DNA of 64,000 nucleotides from Ecdyonurus torrentis (GCA_949318235.1 OX439133.1:9300922-9364921), one strand, 5' to 3'; positions 38,180 to 49,744 are shown, counted from the stretch's first letter. Numbers and translations: made by a program. The notes: generated from the letters alone by a model not told the origin.

Positions 38180-39409
38180 CCCTACATAATATGCACCTCA
38201 TGGTAAAATCAATGAAACGTCGAGAAGTATAAAAAATTGAAATATCTGCAAAGGTATAGTTTAGTTTCAGATAATTTTATTTGCGACAATATTTAATAAT
38301 TAGTGACTAATTAACCAACATTTTCCTTAAAAAAATCGTTATATTCCCTTATAATCAGTCTAAAGCTCGCTATCATAAAAATGATGCGCATATAAACGTT
38401 AATAATATTTTGCAAAAATTAAAAAAATAATAAGAAAATATACAGGTTTTATTTGAAAACCAACACCTTACAATATTTTTATTTCACATTATTTTTTATG
38501 TAGCTTATACAAAATAAATTTAAAAATTACACTGCGGTGTATGAATGAATATATATAGTACTTTTTAGTAAAACGCTTGAAATCTTAGGCAGCTTCGTAA
38601 CACCAGACCAAGAGGCGTAATCCATGAGTTTGAGTGTATTCTGCATAAAAGGTTTCAACCAAAATATAAATGCTATTTTTTTTTCTACGATTCTAATTTA
38701 TTCAAAATTATAATAATTTTTAGCAAGAAACAAGAAAATAAAAATTGAAATAACAAAATCATAGTAATAATAAATTATGAAGATATAATATATGATTTCG
38801 TAATATTAATGTTAATTTAAAATTATATTCAGTATATAGCATTTTAACATCTAAAAAATGTAATTAATATATCCTATGTTAACTTATTTGAGCGTAACTA
38901 ATCATGTATTTCACATATAAATGGCTTGTAGTATGTGGATGAATAAATTAATAAAATTTGGCAACGGTCTACGATGCGCGTATAGATCACTACATTACCA
39001 AAATTTGCGCTGTTACCAAAAGTAATTATTGGTTTAATAACAAAAATAAAGTAAGGACATAATTAGAGACCTGATTATTATATAGAAATTTTTGAAAATA
39101 GCTTACAATACTGGATTATTACTTGAGAATTACGGCATTGAAAAATTAAAATCAACAGCGATAAGAAAAATTTTTTTATTAAACATCATATTCTAAAGAT
39201 TTTTTTTATTATTGATTATTTTATAATTGTAACAATATTGTAACAGCAAAATGTTGAAAAAAAATATATATTTTTCCAATTCTGTTCTTGTAGCTTCATT
39301 GTAACAACTAGTTTTAATTTATTATGAAATAATTGTTAAAAAAGTTATAGGATTAAAAATTGGGCGTGTTGAAAAATTGAAGACACTTCAGTAAGAGTAT
39401 ACAAAAGGC

Positions 39410-39449
<40 letters not shown>

Positions 39450-39707
39450 GTAAGTTTTGTTGACTTTTAATATTTTATTATATATTTCACTTATTTTATT
39501 TGTGCATATTTTTGAATTTATAGATATTTTGAACACAAATTTGGGGATATATGAAGAGAGTGATAGTGAATAAATTTATTAAACTAATATTTTTATTCAT
39601 CAATTTTATTGATTTGTTATTTAATACATTTTTTTTTTAATTATACACATACGCAAAATATTCAAGCTTCTTTCTCTAGTTGGTGCTGAAATTCACGAAT
39701 GGCATCA
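36561..39707. other. Intergenic A/T-rich DNA
   Basis: No exon or dispersed repeat was supported. Poly(T) tracts at 37086-37106 and 38149-38179 are the only simple structure. Confidence 0.5.
39413..39443. repeat. poly(T) tract, about 31 nt
   Basis: One of many homopolymers in the window. Others of 25 nt or more are near 8700, 9247, 20245 (A), 21652 (A), 42351, 44450, 47500, 48821 (A), 49697, 57838 and 58268 (A). Confidence 0.95.
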
Positions 39708-39895
39708 CGGAAAGAATAAATTACGTAATTTATGCCACATTTATGTAATTATAACATTAATGATGCTAAAACAGAATAAATAATTATGCTTTATGATGTT
39801 GTATAATAGCATATATAGAGCATAGATTATGCTGTATTGAACAAATTGTGCTGAAAATAAGCTAGCATAATTATTACGTATTTATATTTTTATCC
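39708..39895. repeat. MITE, 'GCATAATT' family, intact reference copy
   Basis: CGGAAAGAATAAATTACGTA at the left and AGCATAATTATTACGTATTT then ATCCGCG at the right give imperfect inverted ends. Internal ATTATGCTGTATTGAACAAA and TTGTGCTGAAAATAAGCTAG are shared by the other copies. Confidence 0.65.
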
Positions 39896-41253
39896 GCGTA
39901 CTTAAAAATTATTTATCTGCACAGTGCAATATTTTTAATATGCAATATTTATTTTTTTATTTATTATTATTATTTTTTAAATATTTATTTATTTATTGCA
40001 CATTAAAAATATTGTAACATGTGAACATAATATTTAAGTATTACATGATACCATATCTTAAAAAGTATGAGATATTATTATATTGGATTTTACTTTATAA
40101 GTATTAATTAAGTTTAATTACCCTGTCATATGTTATAAATGGCACATTTGAATTTTTAAAAGGCACATTGAATTAAAATGAAACAATTTTTTTACACAAA
40201 TAATAAAACGTAAAAATGGAAACTAAAATATTTTAAACTTGTTACATTACGACATATCCATGATTACATTTAAAAAAAAATAAACAAATAAAATTATACG
40301 TATAGAAACATAAAAAGAGTCATCTATTTGTGTAGCTATTAATCCTGTTCATAAACTCTGTTTTCTGCTACTAAAATGACAGATCCACCATATGGTTATT
40401 TAAATGTAATGCGCTTTTTTTTGGTGCAAGAAAACAGGATTTACGAACAACACTATTACAATAAGTTTTCATCCCTACGCCCCTTAAAAAAAAAAAAAAA
40501 AAAAAAACTCGCTACTAATTTTTTTTCTCGTTTCCTTATAGAATGACTCCTTATATAAAAAAAAGGAACAAAACACAAGTAAAATAAACGCAAAGAGAGA
40601 ATAATAAATCAATTTTGTTTGAACACAAAATTATATTTGATTTAATATGATCGTTAGCTACATCATGGCCTATTTGCTACATAAAATAAAGACACTAATA
40701 TATCATGGGCTCACTCCCAAAATTTACAAAGCGAATAATTAGCCAACCTCTCTCATTAAAGCTACAAAATAATTATGATATGGAATGTCATTTTAATAAT
40801 ACTCTTTAAAATACAAAATTTAAGACATCAAACAAATATGCTAAAATTCAGCAACTCCATTAAATAATAAATCATTTTTAGTTTTGTTTGTTTGTTTGTT
40901 TGTTTTTTTGTTTTTTTTTTTTTTTGTTTTTTTTTTTTATATTATATATAGGCCTATATATAATTACTTATTCTCAAGCTTGAATTTTCATTAATTTCAT
41001 TTTTTTTTTAGGTAGATTACTGATGGAAATCTGATCATTATTTATTGTGGATCGAAGCATAAAAATTACCTGCAAATGCTAAAAATATGAAAGTTGTATT
41101 ATACGGCCGCTATTTTAAGGTATGCAAAATAAGCACTTTGAAAAGAATAGAATAGAGGAAGGGCTTTATCATAGTGAAAACATGCCCTGTAGTTCAATGA
41201 AAAATCTTTCTAGCACAGTTAAAATAATCATATTGGATACACGGAATATTTCA

Positions 41254-41292
<39 letters not shown>

Positions 41293-42346
41293 GGAAAGAA
41301 AATGAAAAAAAAAAAAAAATCAAAATTCAAGCTTGACACAATTAAAATTTCAACTTAATATATTTATGCATAACTGCTTTTTAGCTGCTATCAATGATAA
41401 TAATAAAAAATAAAACTTGTTTGTACCTTTGTCTGTAAACCCTTTGTTCATCTTGCCATGAAAAATAACTAATCTTATACATTATACAAAAAAAAAAGTG
41501 CACTCCAGAATACAAAGAACGCGGCTTATAGAGTGCAACATAACATAACCTTATAATGTTTAATAGTTTTTTATTCAAGTTTCATGGTTTTAAGAGGGTT
41601 TAATATTCAACTACACATTGTTACAGTGTGACCTTTTTTTTTTTTTTTTTTTATTTTTTTTTAGCAGTGTAATCCTACATAATCAAATAAAGTATTTGAT
41701 TTCTGATTTGGAATTATTCTTTCCTCTCTTATAAATGAAAAATGTAATGAGTAAATGATAATTAAAAACTGTGTCACAAATTAAAAATATAAAATGAGAA
41801 TATTCATAAAATAATAAAAATGATTGTACTAACACATAGAAAAAAAGAAGAAGTTATAATTCTAGATTTTGAGATATATTTTTTTTTAGTCAGATCATGT
41901 AGCAGCCATTTAAAATTTATTTCCTAGAGCATAACAAATATTTTACTATTTTACACACCAAAATGTGTATAATTTAATTTTTATTATTCATATATTTTTT
42001 TAGATTTTGTGCTCCCCTTTAATTATTATATTAATTACTATATTAATTATTATATTAATTTGTGAATTTTTTAAATTTTTTTTTAAAGAGCACCACAAAT
42101 TACCAGTCAATACTTAATGGAAGTAGTTACATTACTAATGTATTTGCTACGTATTTAAAAAGTGGTTTCAAAAATAGTGGAAGGAATGTAAAAAATCTGG
42201 AAGAAAAAACAAAAATAATATGAAGAATCGCAATGGGGAAAAAAATAAGTACTTTTCACAATTACATGAAAATGTGCTTTTATGTGCCAAAATCTAAAAA
42301 TATTTATATTTTTAGACTCGCATAATTTCATAAAATTAAATTAACT

Positions 42347-42381
<35 letters not shown>

Positions 42382-42390
42382 GTGCAAATT
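39896..42390. other. Intergenic DNA and 3' flank of the Tudor gene
   Basis: Includes a MITE remnant at 39900-40030, a (GTTT)n patch at 40884-40900, and an A24-G10 tract at 41260-41294. Downstream of the Tudor-gene stop (minus strand) the nearest good AATAAA lies at 41980-41985, which would give a 3' UTR of about 400 nt; this is a guess. Confidence 0.4.
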
Positions 42391-43778
42391 TTAACCACTC
42401 AGTAGATCAACTTGTCCATTAACCTTAAAAACTTTCTTTTTCTTATCAGCATCTTTTTCTTTCCTCTTCTTCTTCCTTTCTTCAGCTTGACCTGAAGATT
42501 CACCTTCAGTAGTTTCAGTTTTCTTTACTTCACTTGTCTCTTTCTTCCTCATATTCTTCTCTTCAACTGATTCTCCATCAGAAGTAGTTTCTTTCTTTTT
42601 CTCATGTCTTTCTCTTCTCTTCCTTTCTTTCCTTTCTTCAGGAGTTTCATATCTCTTTTTCTTTTTTTCATCTTGACTTCCACTTTTCTTTTCCTTTTCT
42701 CCATTTAATTGTACAGTATTCTCCATCTTTTTTAATTGAATTGTTGCTAATTTAGCTTGTAAAGCTACCATTTCTACTAGAATTTTTTTTTCTTCATCGA
42801 TTTCTTCACCACGATTTTCAGACTTTTTTACTTCCTTTTTCTTTTTTATTACTTCAGGTGGTTTGATTTGTGATCCACTTGGCTGCATTTCTAGAGAAAG
42901 TCCAGATAAAATTTGAGACCAACTTTCAGGTTTATTTTGTACTTTTTCAGTTTTTGTAGACTTTTTGATAGCATCGGAACTCAACATTTTTGGTTCAGGA
43001 TTTTCTTGAATTTTAGATTGAACCGGATTTTCTAAAACTATTTCTTGACTTAAAATTGTACTCCAGCTTTCTTTTTTAATTTCATTTTCATTTAATTTAC
43101 AAGGAGTACTGCATTCTGATTTTTCAGATTTGAGCTGATTTTCAGTTTGAGTCTGATTTTTTATACCCAACGCTTGAGCTAAGACGTTACTACGATCTTC
43201 TTGTAAATCTTTTGATTTCCTTTTCTCTGATTTTTCTTTACTTCTTTTAGACTTGGTACCATCAGAAGTAGATTTTTCCTTGGTTTTCTTTACTGGAGTT
43301 TCATTTTTCTGTTGAGATTTTAAATTTTCTAAGCTAAAATCAAAAGTTTCTGCTGTAATAGGACTAGATAGCAAATCCATTGTAGCCATAGTATCATTAT
43401 TAATAGGAAGTCCATTAACGAATGGTGATACTTCAAAATCTAAATCAATTAAATCAGATTTTGGTGCTTTAAGATGATGTTTCATCATATCATCAAATTT
43501 CTTAGGTTGTAAGATCTGTAATGTATCTAAATATTTAGGTAATGCATCACCTTCGGATTGGTTTACTGTTTTTAATTTGGTTTTAATCTGATCTAAACGA
43601 TATTCAGGAATCAATTGTTCTTTAATTAATGTAGTTAAGAGTCTAGGTATGTATAGAACTGAGTTTGAATTTTCTGTTTGTTTTGATATGACGATACCTT
43701 CAAATGTCATATTGCTACCCAAGAGTTGTACGATTCTTTTAGATAAAATAGGGTTTGGGAAGTCGGAATCTTTTAGAC
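42391..43778 (-). CDS. Multi-Tudor-domain protein, last exon (charged C-terminal tail)
   Basis: Last of nine joined exons. Acceptor TTTTGTTGACAG precedes GTCTAAAAG, which completes a Gly codon from the previous exon, and the frame runs 462 codons to TAA. The first 120 residues (LKDSDFPNPIL, SNMTFEGIVISK, YIPRLLTTLIKEQLIPEYRL) look like the start of another folded module. The rest is low complexity. Two Trp-containing motifs (KESWSTILSQEIVLE and PESWSQILSGLSLE) repeat about 45 residues apart, followed by a possible coiled coil (EEKKILVEMVALQAKLATIQ) and a Lys/Glu/Arg-rich end finishing VDLLSG. In multi-Tudor proteins such tails are usually disordered. A genomic A29 tract lies about 10 nt after the stop codon on the coding strand. 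Confidence 0.88.
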
Positions 43779-43844
43779 CTGTCAACAAAAGAAATTAAAT
43801 TAATACATAATTATTAAAAATTAATAATTTTTTGGTGTGAGATC

Positions 43845-44030
43845 ACTTTGTGTATAGGCATTTGCCTTTTTCTCACCCCAGTTGGGTATAATAATACAGT
43901 AATACAGTACTTATTATTATTTTCATTTATGTGAATTAAGTCAATATGCAAAAATGTAGACCTATATAAATATGTATATAAATATGTATAAGTACACCTT
44001 GGTGTTTAATAAATAAATAATAATTTATTT
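43845..44030 (+). mobile_element. 3'-end fragment of a LINE
   Basis: Shares AAGTCAATATGCAAAAATGT and AAGTACACCTTGGTGTTTAA, followed by a (AATA)n tail, with the 3' end of the LINE at 47646-48121 but in the opposite orientation. Upstream TGTGAGATCACTTTGTGTAT may be decayed coding sequence. Located in the last intron of the Tudor gene. Confidence 0.6.
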
Positions 44031-44443
44031 GAATTTTTTTTTTCTCTATGTACCATTTCAAAACCCAATAAAGAATTACGTATTATTATTATACAAACAT
44101 GTTTGAGGGTGGGGGGAAAGCACTGCAGTTAGATATAAATGTTAAAAAATGAAAGATATAAATTCATTGAAAGAAAATAGTAGAACGATTAGTTGAGCTA
44201 GCTCACGCTGATTAGAAAAGTAATAAAAGGCAAAGATTATCTAATTTAGGCCTAATTAATAATTTGATTTAGTTAATTAGAAAATCTTTTTGTTTTATTA
44301 CTTTTTAATTTGTTTTCCTATTTTTCTTTCAATGCATTTATTTTTAATTTCTAAACATTTATATGTTAATATAAATAAGGATTTTTTAATATATCATTCT
44401 TTGGTATGTTTTATGTTTATGAACATGAGTATCACATAATGTA

Positions 44444-44482
<39 letters not shown>

Positions 44483-44684
44483 TAGACTGAACGGACGTCT
44501 GCGTTTTGAGTTAACTGGTAACTAGTAACTTTTGTTTATTTATTATTATTTTAATTACCAGGAGCATATCCCAATTAAGTGATGTTAGCACTTTAAATTA
44601 CATTCTGGCATACATTTTTCTCACAATCATCATGATCATGATGATTATTTTCTGTATTATTTTTTGCTGATGTAATTATCTTAC

Positions 44685-44849
44685 CTGCCAAGGACGTGAC
44701 GGTGGCTAAGATTGGTGCCTCTGCAAAGTCTGCAGGCATTTTCCTCACTCTTGAGAATGGTAAGATCTCAACATTGCAGTAGTCTACGTAGCTTATCTCA
44801 CAGTCCGTCAGAGAGATAGAGGTTGCCAGAGCACGATACCATTTGTCAT
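44685..44849 (-). CDS. Multi-Tudor protein, exon with canonical Tudor core
   Basis: Encodes DDKWYRALATSISLTDCEIS and YVDYCNVEILPFSRVRKMP, then ADFAEAPILATVTSLAG. WYRA, then YVDYCN (canonical F/Y-x-DYGN with Gly replaced by Cys), then the L/V-P-ADF pattern are the hallmark of a Tudor domain. The aromatic cage residues (W, Y, Y) that read dimethyl-arginine are present. Acceptor TTTGCTGGCAG, donor TTGGCAG/GTAAGATA, phases 1 and 1, both matching the neighbours exactly. Together with the preceding exon it forms an extended Tudor domain. Confidence 0.92.
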
Positions 44850-44903
44850 CTGCCAGCAAATACAAAGCACAGAAATATAACAATAAAATAATGGACTACC
44901 TTA

Positions 44904-45068
44904 ATGACTAATAAAGGAACAGCTGTTTTGAAGCCAACTATGAGCCATTTCGGTCACATACACTTCAGTTTCAACTTACTACGCATTCGTAGAACGTCGA
45001 AACGGAAGCGGATGTGAGCAAAATCGCTTATAGTCGGCCTTATAACAGTTGTTCCTCTATTAGTCAAT
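44904..45068. mobile_element. Palindromic MITE, family P, copy 2
   Basis: Same inverted arms as 34822-34985 (ACTAATAAAGGAACAGCTG; AACGGAAGCGGATGTGAGCA; GGCCTTATAACAGTTGTTCC), flanked by TA (44902-44903 and 45069-45070). 165 bp. Inserted in a Tudor-gene intron 54 bp from an exon. Confidence 0.85.
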
Positions 45069-45100
45069 TATGAGTTTTAATTTATAGGAGAAATTTCAAC

Positions 45101-45577
45101 CAATGAGGAAGGTGAATTCTTTTTAACCCCCACTTTTTATAACATTTTTAAAAAGAGCGTTAACAAATTTTGAGGCGCTATTTTTTTCTTAAAACTATTG
45201 GAGCATGGGAAGTATTTTAAATTAATTTTTGAAAATCAACCTAAAAAGCCTGTGACATCATCAATCGGGCATTTATTTCAGGAAGTGTTGACCGTAAAAG
45301 GTTCAAGAGCCAGTTTTTTGAAATCCTGAGGACGAGCTGATTTCATTAAACTGGTTACTGAACCTTGAACAATTAGTATTTGCAGAGAAAAAAGCGGACT
45401 GATGACGTCACAGGCTTTCTAGGCTGATTTTCAAAAATAAATTAAAAATACTCCACATGCTCCAATCGTCCTAAGAAAAAATACCGCCTCAAAATTTTTT
45501 AAAGCTTTAAAAGAGCTAGCTCTTTTCAAAAATATCATAAACTCAACAAAAAAATTTTCAATTCACCTTCCTCGTTA
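45101..45577. mobile_element. About 480 bp inverted-repeat element
   Basis: Ends CAATGAGGAAGGTGAATT and its near complement. Arms of roughly 170 bp share GAGGCGCTATTTTTTTCTTA, TTGGAGCATG and TTTTTGAAAATCAACCTA. One arm carries an intact CRE-type octamer TGACGTCA (about 45404), mutated in the other. It fills most of the intron between two Tudor-gene exons. Confidence 0.8.
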
Positions 45578-45657
45578 TATTTTTAATTTTTACATAGTTG
45601 GAAGATATGGAATTTGGAAAGAGATGGAATAAAATTGTATCATAAAATTTCACATAC

Positions 45658-45900
45658 CTTTTGAAAATTGTGCCAGACACAACTCCAAATGACAAGGCAC
45701 ATACATCTTAGCATCACATTGCTCAATGTACTTTGAGATGAGATCAGTGAGAGTGACAGCAACATAACGAAGTAACGGATGATAAGCACGACAACAAGCT
45801 ATCACATGATTTCCAAGCCATTGTAAACAAACAAGTCTCATTTGTTGACCAACTGGTAAGTGAGTCTCCATCAACGAATCCAATGTCTCATATCCTTTTT
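45658..45900 (-). CDS. Multi-Tudor protein, extended-Tudor N-part
   Basis: Encodes 80 full codons from KGYETLDSLMETHLPVGQQM to KMYVPCHLELCLAQFSK. The segment with Q-M-R-L-V-C-L strands and the helix VTLTDLISKYIEQCDAKM corresponds to the staphylococcal-nuclease-like half of an extended Tudor domain, and PCHLELCLAQFSK leads straight into the DDKWYRA core in the next exon. Acceptor ATGTTGACAG, donor TCAAAAG/GTATGTG, phases 1 and 1, consistent with both neighbours. Confidence 0.88.
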
Positions 45901-46453
45901 CTGTCAACATAGAGATTACACAAATTTTTAATTAGGTTCTATATGTATTATTATTATTTTTTTTAAATAATTAAAAGTTGATACAATAATAGAATAACAC
46001 ATTGATAGATTAGAAAAATGGGGTATGGGAAATTGAGCTATTAATTGACAGGGACACCTTGCATGAGAGAAAATTCCGGAACCCTGCCCAAATTAAATAT
46101 GAGACGCGTTTATAAATTGCAAAATAGTGTGTACTTTAGCAAGTTCTTTAGTACCTATGTTCGAATTTTTATAAAGGGTGAGCTTATTATTATATTTTTA
46201 ATAAGTATATAAATGAGTTCTATACCACCCAACAGGATAAACCCAAAAAGGTGTGATTTGATAGAAATGAATGAGATGAGGTGGATTGGCGAACTGTCCC
46301 AAAGATATCTCTGACTGGGAGTGGGCCACAACCACCACTGTCAGGAGATATGAATAGACCTGTCCAGCCTTAACACCTCTCCTGCCATTTAACCTTTGAC
46401 ATACTGACATATACACAGGCATCAATGTGAGGAGAACACGAGAGCACACTTAA

Positions 46454-46786
46454 AGGCATAGAAAACATGAAACAACATGTTCTTAACACAAAATGGGATC
46501 TACAAAACTGATGATAATTTTTACCAGAATGTAAATGTGGCCCCACAAGAGAGCATAAAAAAAACTGTAAAAAAGTATGACATTTGCGTGAATATTTCTG
46601 TTTATGGCGTCAGAAACAGGCAAAAACTCTAGTACTGTATAAAAATATTGTGCGGGTTGCATAAATCAACATTTTCTGATCACTGCTATGGCGCTACAGT
46701 TGGGTTTTGAAACCAATTAATGTTATTTATGTAAGTCCTATGTGTTATGTGATACAAATGCTAATGTTTTCATGTTGTCTATGCCT
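46454..46786. mobile_element. TTAA-flanked MITE, family T2
   Basis: Ends AGGCATAGAAAACATG and complement of AGGCATAGACAACATG, with TTAA directly outside each (46450-46453 and 46787-46790). TTAA duplications are typical of piggyBac-like elements. The interior is not palindromic and has no coding frame. Its end motif matches families T1 and T3, which otherwise differ. Confidence 0.75.
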
Positions 46787-46918
46787 TTAATGCATAATAC
46801 GGCCTCTGAAAAGGCCTGAATATACCAACCATCTGAACCCATGATCTGTTGCTTGTCAAATACCACAATATGTCTGCGGCTCAGATTACAATAAACACAC
46901 AATCATACATTTACTTAC

Positions 46919-47186
46919 TATAATTATGAATGAGATCTTCAGTATGTATATCACTATAAACATCGATACTCTTGATCCAGCTACCTTCAAGACAAGTTCT
47001 CAACTGAGTACATACACTCACAGCAGAACCAAGTTCAATCAACGTAACATGTTCTCCATTGTTGTCATACTGTAACATCAACTCTGTCTTCTCCTTGACA
47101 AGTTTATTGAGATAGTCAAGTGATGGCATGTTTAGAGGTTTGTCTGGTACATTTTCTAGAGATACAAGTACAGCATGGCATTGGAC
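46919..47186 (-). CDS. Multi-Tudor protein, post-Tudor linker exon
   Basis: Encodes VQCHAVLVSLENVPDKPLN through WIKSIDVYSDIHTEDLIHNY. VQCHAVLVSLENV completes the Tudor domain begun in the previous exon, since Tudor cores are followed by (P)..A..C.L. The remainder is a linker into the next extended Tudor. Acceptor ATTTGTCAG, donor AATTATA/GTAAGTAAA. Starts in phase 0, ends in phase 1. Confidence 0.9.
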
Positions 47187-47498
47187 CTGACAAATAGAAA
47201 TGTCAAATTTATTAATAATTTTTATAATATTAATAGGAAACAATAGAGGAAACTATAACTAATAAAAAAAATAAAAAAAACAAACAAACAAACAAACAAA
47301 TTTTTTCTTTATATTTTTATAGTAAAGAGATGATCTACTATAGTTTGGTGTAACGTAATAAACACAATTGTATAACTTTTGCCTCAATATACAAGAGAAT
47401 CTTAAAAGGTTTCTGTTGGAGAACGTTGCAAGAGCAATGAGCAAGATTTCTCAACAAATTTAGGACATCCCTTCACTTTTCGTTTCGTTTCGTTTTTC

Positions 47499-47540
<42 letters not shown>

Positions 47541-47645
47541 GCCTAATGTTTTTTTGCTTTTGCTTTTTTTTTATCACAGCCATGTAGAAGATTTATTAAG
47601 TTTTTTAACTTCAAGAAACTTAGCTTTTCCTTATCAGGATTTTAT

Positions 47646-48121
47646 TATTTTATTTATAAAACACCAAGGTGTACTTATACATATATATTTACATTGCACT
47701 CTATAAGTCTACATTTTTTGCATATTGACTTAATGATAGGGTCCGAGTTGGACAATGAAGTAAGTGGTACCTAGTACATATGCCACCACATAACAAACAT
47801 ACACATTTATCATTACACTCGTGATATTCTTTTATCTGACAGATTACATGGTGGAAACCATGCACCGCATAACGGGTAATAACATGCCTGTCTGTACAGT
47901 TTGGGCCTTTCCACCCATTACTATTAGATGCAGGGGTATTATAGAAGGCCAGGCTGATATCTTCAGTTTTACTTTATCTATCCTTAACAAATTTAATGTA
48001 ATTATCTGTTTTTAACAATTTAAATTTCACTTGTAGTTCCGTTACAAATAACTCCTCCCCTGCTAGCTCATAAACCAGCCTTGACGACGTAAATTTTGAC
48101 AAGCAAAGTACCCTATCCTAA
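47646..48121 (-). mobile_element. 5'-truncated LINE with 16-bp target duplication
   Basis: On the minus strand, an exact 16 bp direct repeat (CTTATCAGGATTTTAT on the plus strand, 47630-47645 and 48122-48137) brackets a 476 bp insertion ending in ACACCTTGGTGTTTTATAAA and an A/T-rich tail. The frame before the stop at 47701-47703 reads TDRHVITRYAVHGFHH onward to CVCLLCGGICTRYHLLHC, a C-x2-C-x7-H-x3-C finger like that at the C terminus of many non-LTR retrotransposon polymerases. One earlier stop codon interrupts the frame. Sits in a Tudor-gene intron in the same orientation as the gene. Confidence 0.75.
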
Positions 48122-48336
48122 CTTATCAGGATTTTATGAAACTGGCCACCAAAGAGCTTATAACTTGTACCTACATATTAAAATCAATATTGATTGATGC
48201 TATAATCTTCAGTAACCAGTTTAATGAAATCAGCATGTCAACAGGATTATATAACTGGCTACTGAAGCACCCACCTTGCACCAAAGTCAATAATGACACT
48301 GTAAGAGCTTTCGTAACCTATTTGCTAATTTGTTAC

Positions 48337-48530
48337 CTTTGCAAGGTCCTCTGGCAGTAGATACAAATTTCCCAATACAATCTCTTCTTTATTACCATGG
48401 TCCACAAAGAACACAAGCACCGAGTCTTTAGAGATCATTCTTGTGACCACAGCTCTGTAGTATTGGCCATCAATATTAGAGCGTGCTCCTACCATCTGTC
48501 CAACTTCTGGTAGTTCTGTCATTGCAGGGC
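48337..48530 (-). CDS. Multi-Tudor protein, Tudor core exon
   Basis: Encodes PAMTELPEVGQMVGARSN, then IDGQYYRAVVTRMISKDSVL and VFFVDHGNKEEIVLGNLYLL, then PEDLAK. This is an almost complete Tudor core: G-x-YYRA, VFFVDHGN (the DYGN signature with His for Tyr) and L-x-LPEDLA. The aromatic residues Y, Y, F, F are where methyl-arginine is read in the family. Acceptor TATTGTGACAG, donor GCAAAG/GTAACA. Phase 1 in, phase 0 out, both exact. Confidence 0.93.
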
Positions 48531-48626
48531 CTGTCACAATAACATTAAGAAATTAGGTTCTGTTGTATTTTTAATTAGTCTTAGTAGTAATGATAATTAG
48601 TCTGCATTTAAAGCCAAATTGTATGA

Positions 48627-48646
48627 GAGAGAGAGAGAGAGAGAGA
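48627..48646. repeat. (GA)n microsatellite
   Basis: Ten GA units inside a Tudor-gene intron. Confidence 0.9.
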
Positions 48647-48736
48647 ATCTAATAAAAAAATCAAATTAATGAGTTGGAAAAAAAAACATCCCTTTAGAAT
48701 AATATTGTCAATGGTCAGCAATAATGTTCAATGTCC

Positions 48737-48768
<32 letters not shown>

Positions 48769-48818
48769 CAAATAACCTGAAATGGAAAAATCTAAAACTT
48801 GGGGTTGATCCATTGCAA

Positions 48819-48858
<40 letters not shown>
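48737..48858. repeat. Facing poly(T) and poly(A) tracts
   Basis: About 27 T (48737-48764) are followed 57 bp later by about 38 A (48821-48858). TTTTGCTGCAA at the inner edge of one nearly mirrors TTGCAACAAAA at the other, so the whole stretch can fold back. It lies in a Tudor-gene intron, 130 bp from an exon. Confidence 0.8.
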
Positions 48859-48859
<1 letters not shown>

Positions 48860-48992
48860 GTCAAATGAACATAGGACAGCATAGCAGAACCACGATGATG
48901 TGCCGTTGAAAAAGTATGCCGAAGTATCAAATTCACATTTTACTATTATTATTTGAGATAATACTGACATCAAATTTGTATACTGTACTTAC

Positions 48993-49299
48993 ATAATGCA
49001 TCACAATGATATGACAAAAAGTCATGTATAGCATGAAACTCCTGTAGAACATCTAGATCTTTGAAGAGACTGACATACACCAAGTTAGAAGTACAGTAAG
49101 ACTGAATGGTGACTTCACATTTATTTGGTAATATCATAGGTTCACACAGAGGTATGTAGCGTGGACGTAATGGTAACCAGTCACTTAGCTCGATGATACA
49201 AATCAGGTGACCCTTGTCGTCAATAATGCTGCCGAGTGTGTGTGTTTTCTCTTTGCCTTGTAAGTGCATGATGTTGCTTACTTGCAACTCACTTCCATT
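48993..49299 (-). CDS. Multi-Tudor protein, extended-Tudor N-part (exon d)
   Basis: Encodes NGSELQVSNIMHLQGKEK through VYVSLFKDLDVLQEFHAIHD to FLSYHCDAL. The VYVSLFKDLDVLQEFHAIHD segment, then CDALC, matches the usual 'V.vs....L..f...m..yC' lead-in of an extended Tudor domain, whose core follows in the next exon. The first third (THTLGSIIDDKGHLICIIEL) closes the preceding domain. Acceptor TTTTCTTTCAG, consensus donor TTAT/GTAAGTAC. Phase 0 in, phase 1 out. Confidence 0.9.
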
Positions 49300-49561
49300 C
49301 TGAAAGAAAATATTATAGTGTTAAAAAAAATCATAACATGCATAAAAGTGCTCATAGCCTTGCACGCCTAGCGTACATAGGGCCGTGCATAACGGCTTGA
49401 GACAATATATGGCATGATATATATATTTTTCAAATATATATTTTTTTAAACCACTATCGCCATTTGAGATTTTCAGTTGACGCTGCTGCCTGGCGCCCAC
49501 TCTCATTTGGTTTCTCCCTATCAAATTTTAACGTCCCATGTTTAAACTTAAAAGAAAAAGA

Positions 49562-49562
49562 C

Positions 49563-49595
<33 letters not shown>

Positions 49596-49692
49596 TAAAG
49601 GAAACCTGGAAGGACCTTTCTACAATGATAAGTCTTTTAGTTTAGAGAAAATTTTGCTAGAATAGAGATAATAATTTATACGTAATATAATA

Positions 49693-49740
<48 letters not shown>
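49562..49740. repeat. Facing poly(A) and poly(T) tracts
   Basis: About 27 A (49563-49590) and about 43 T (49697-49739) lie 106 bp apart, the latter the longest homopolymer in the window. They would pair in single-stranded DNA or intronic RNA. Confidence 0.85.

Positions 49741-49744
<4 letters not shown>

Noticed and set aside
47821..48015. Plus-strand open frame of 64 codons
   Set aside because: It is antisense to the LINE coding remnant on the minus strand.
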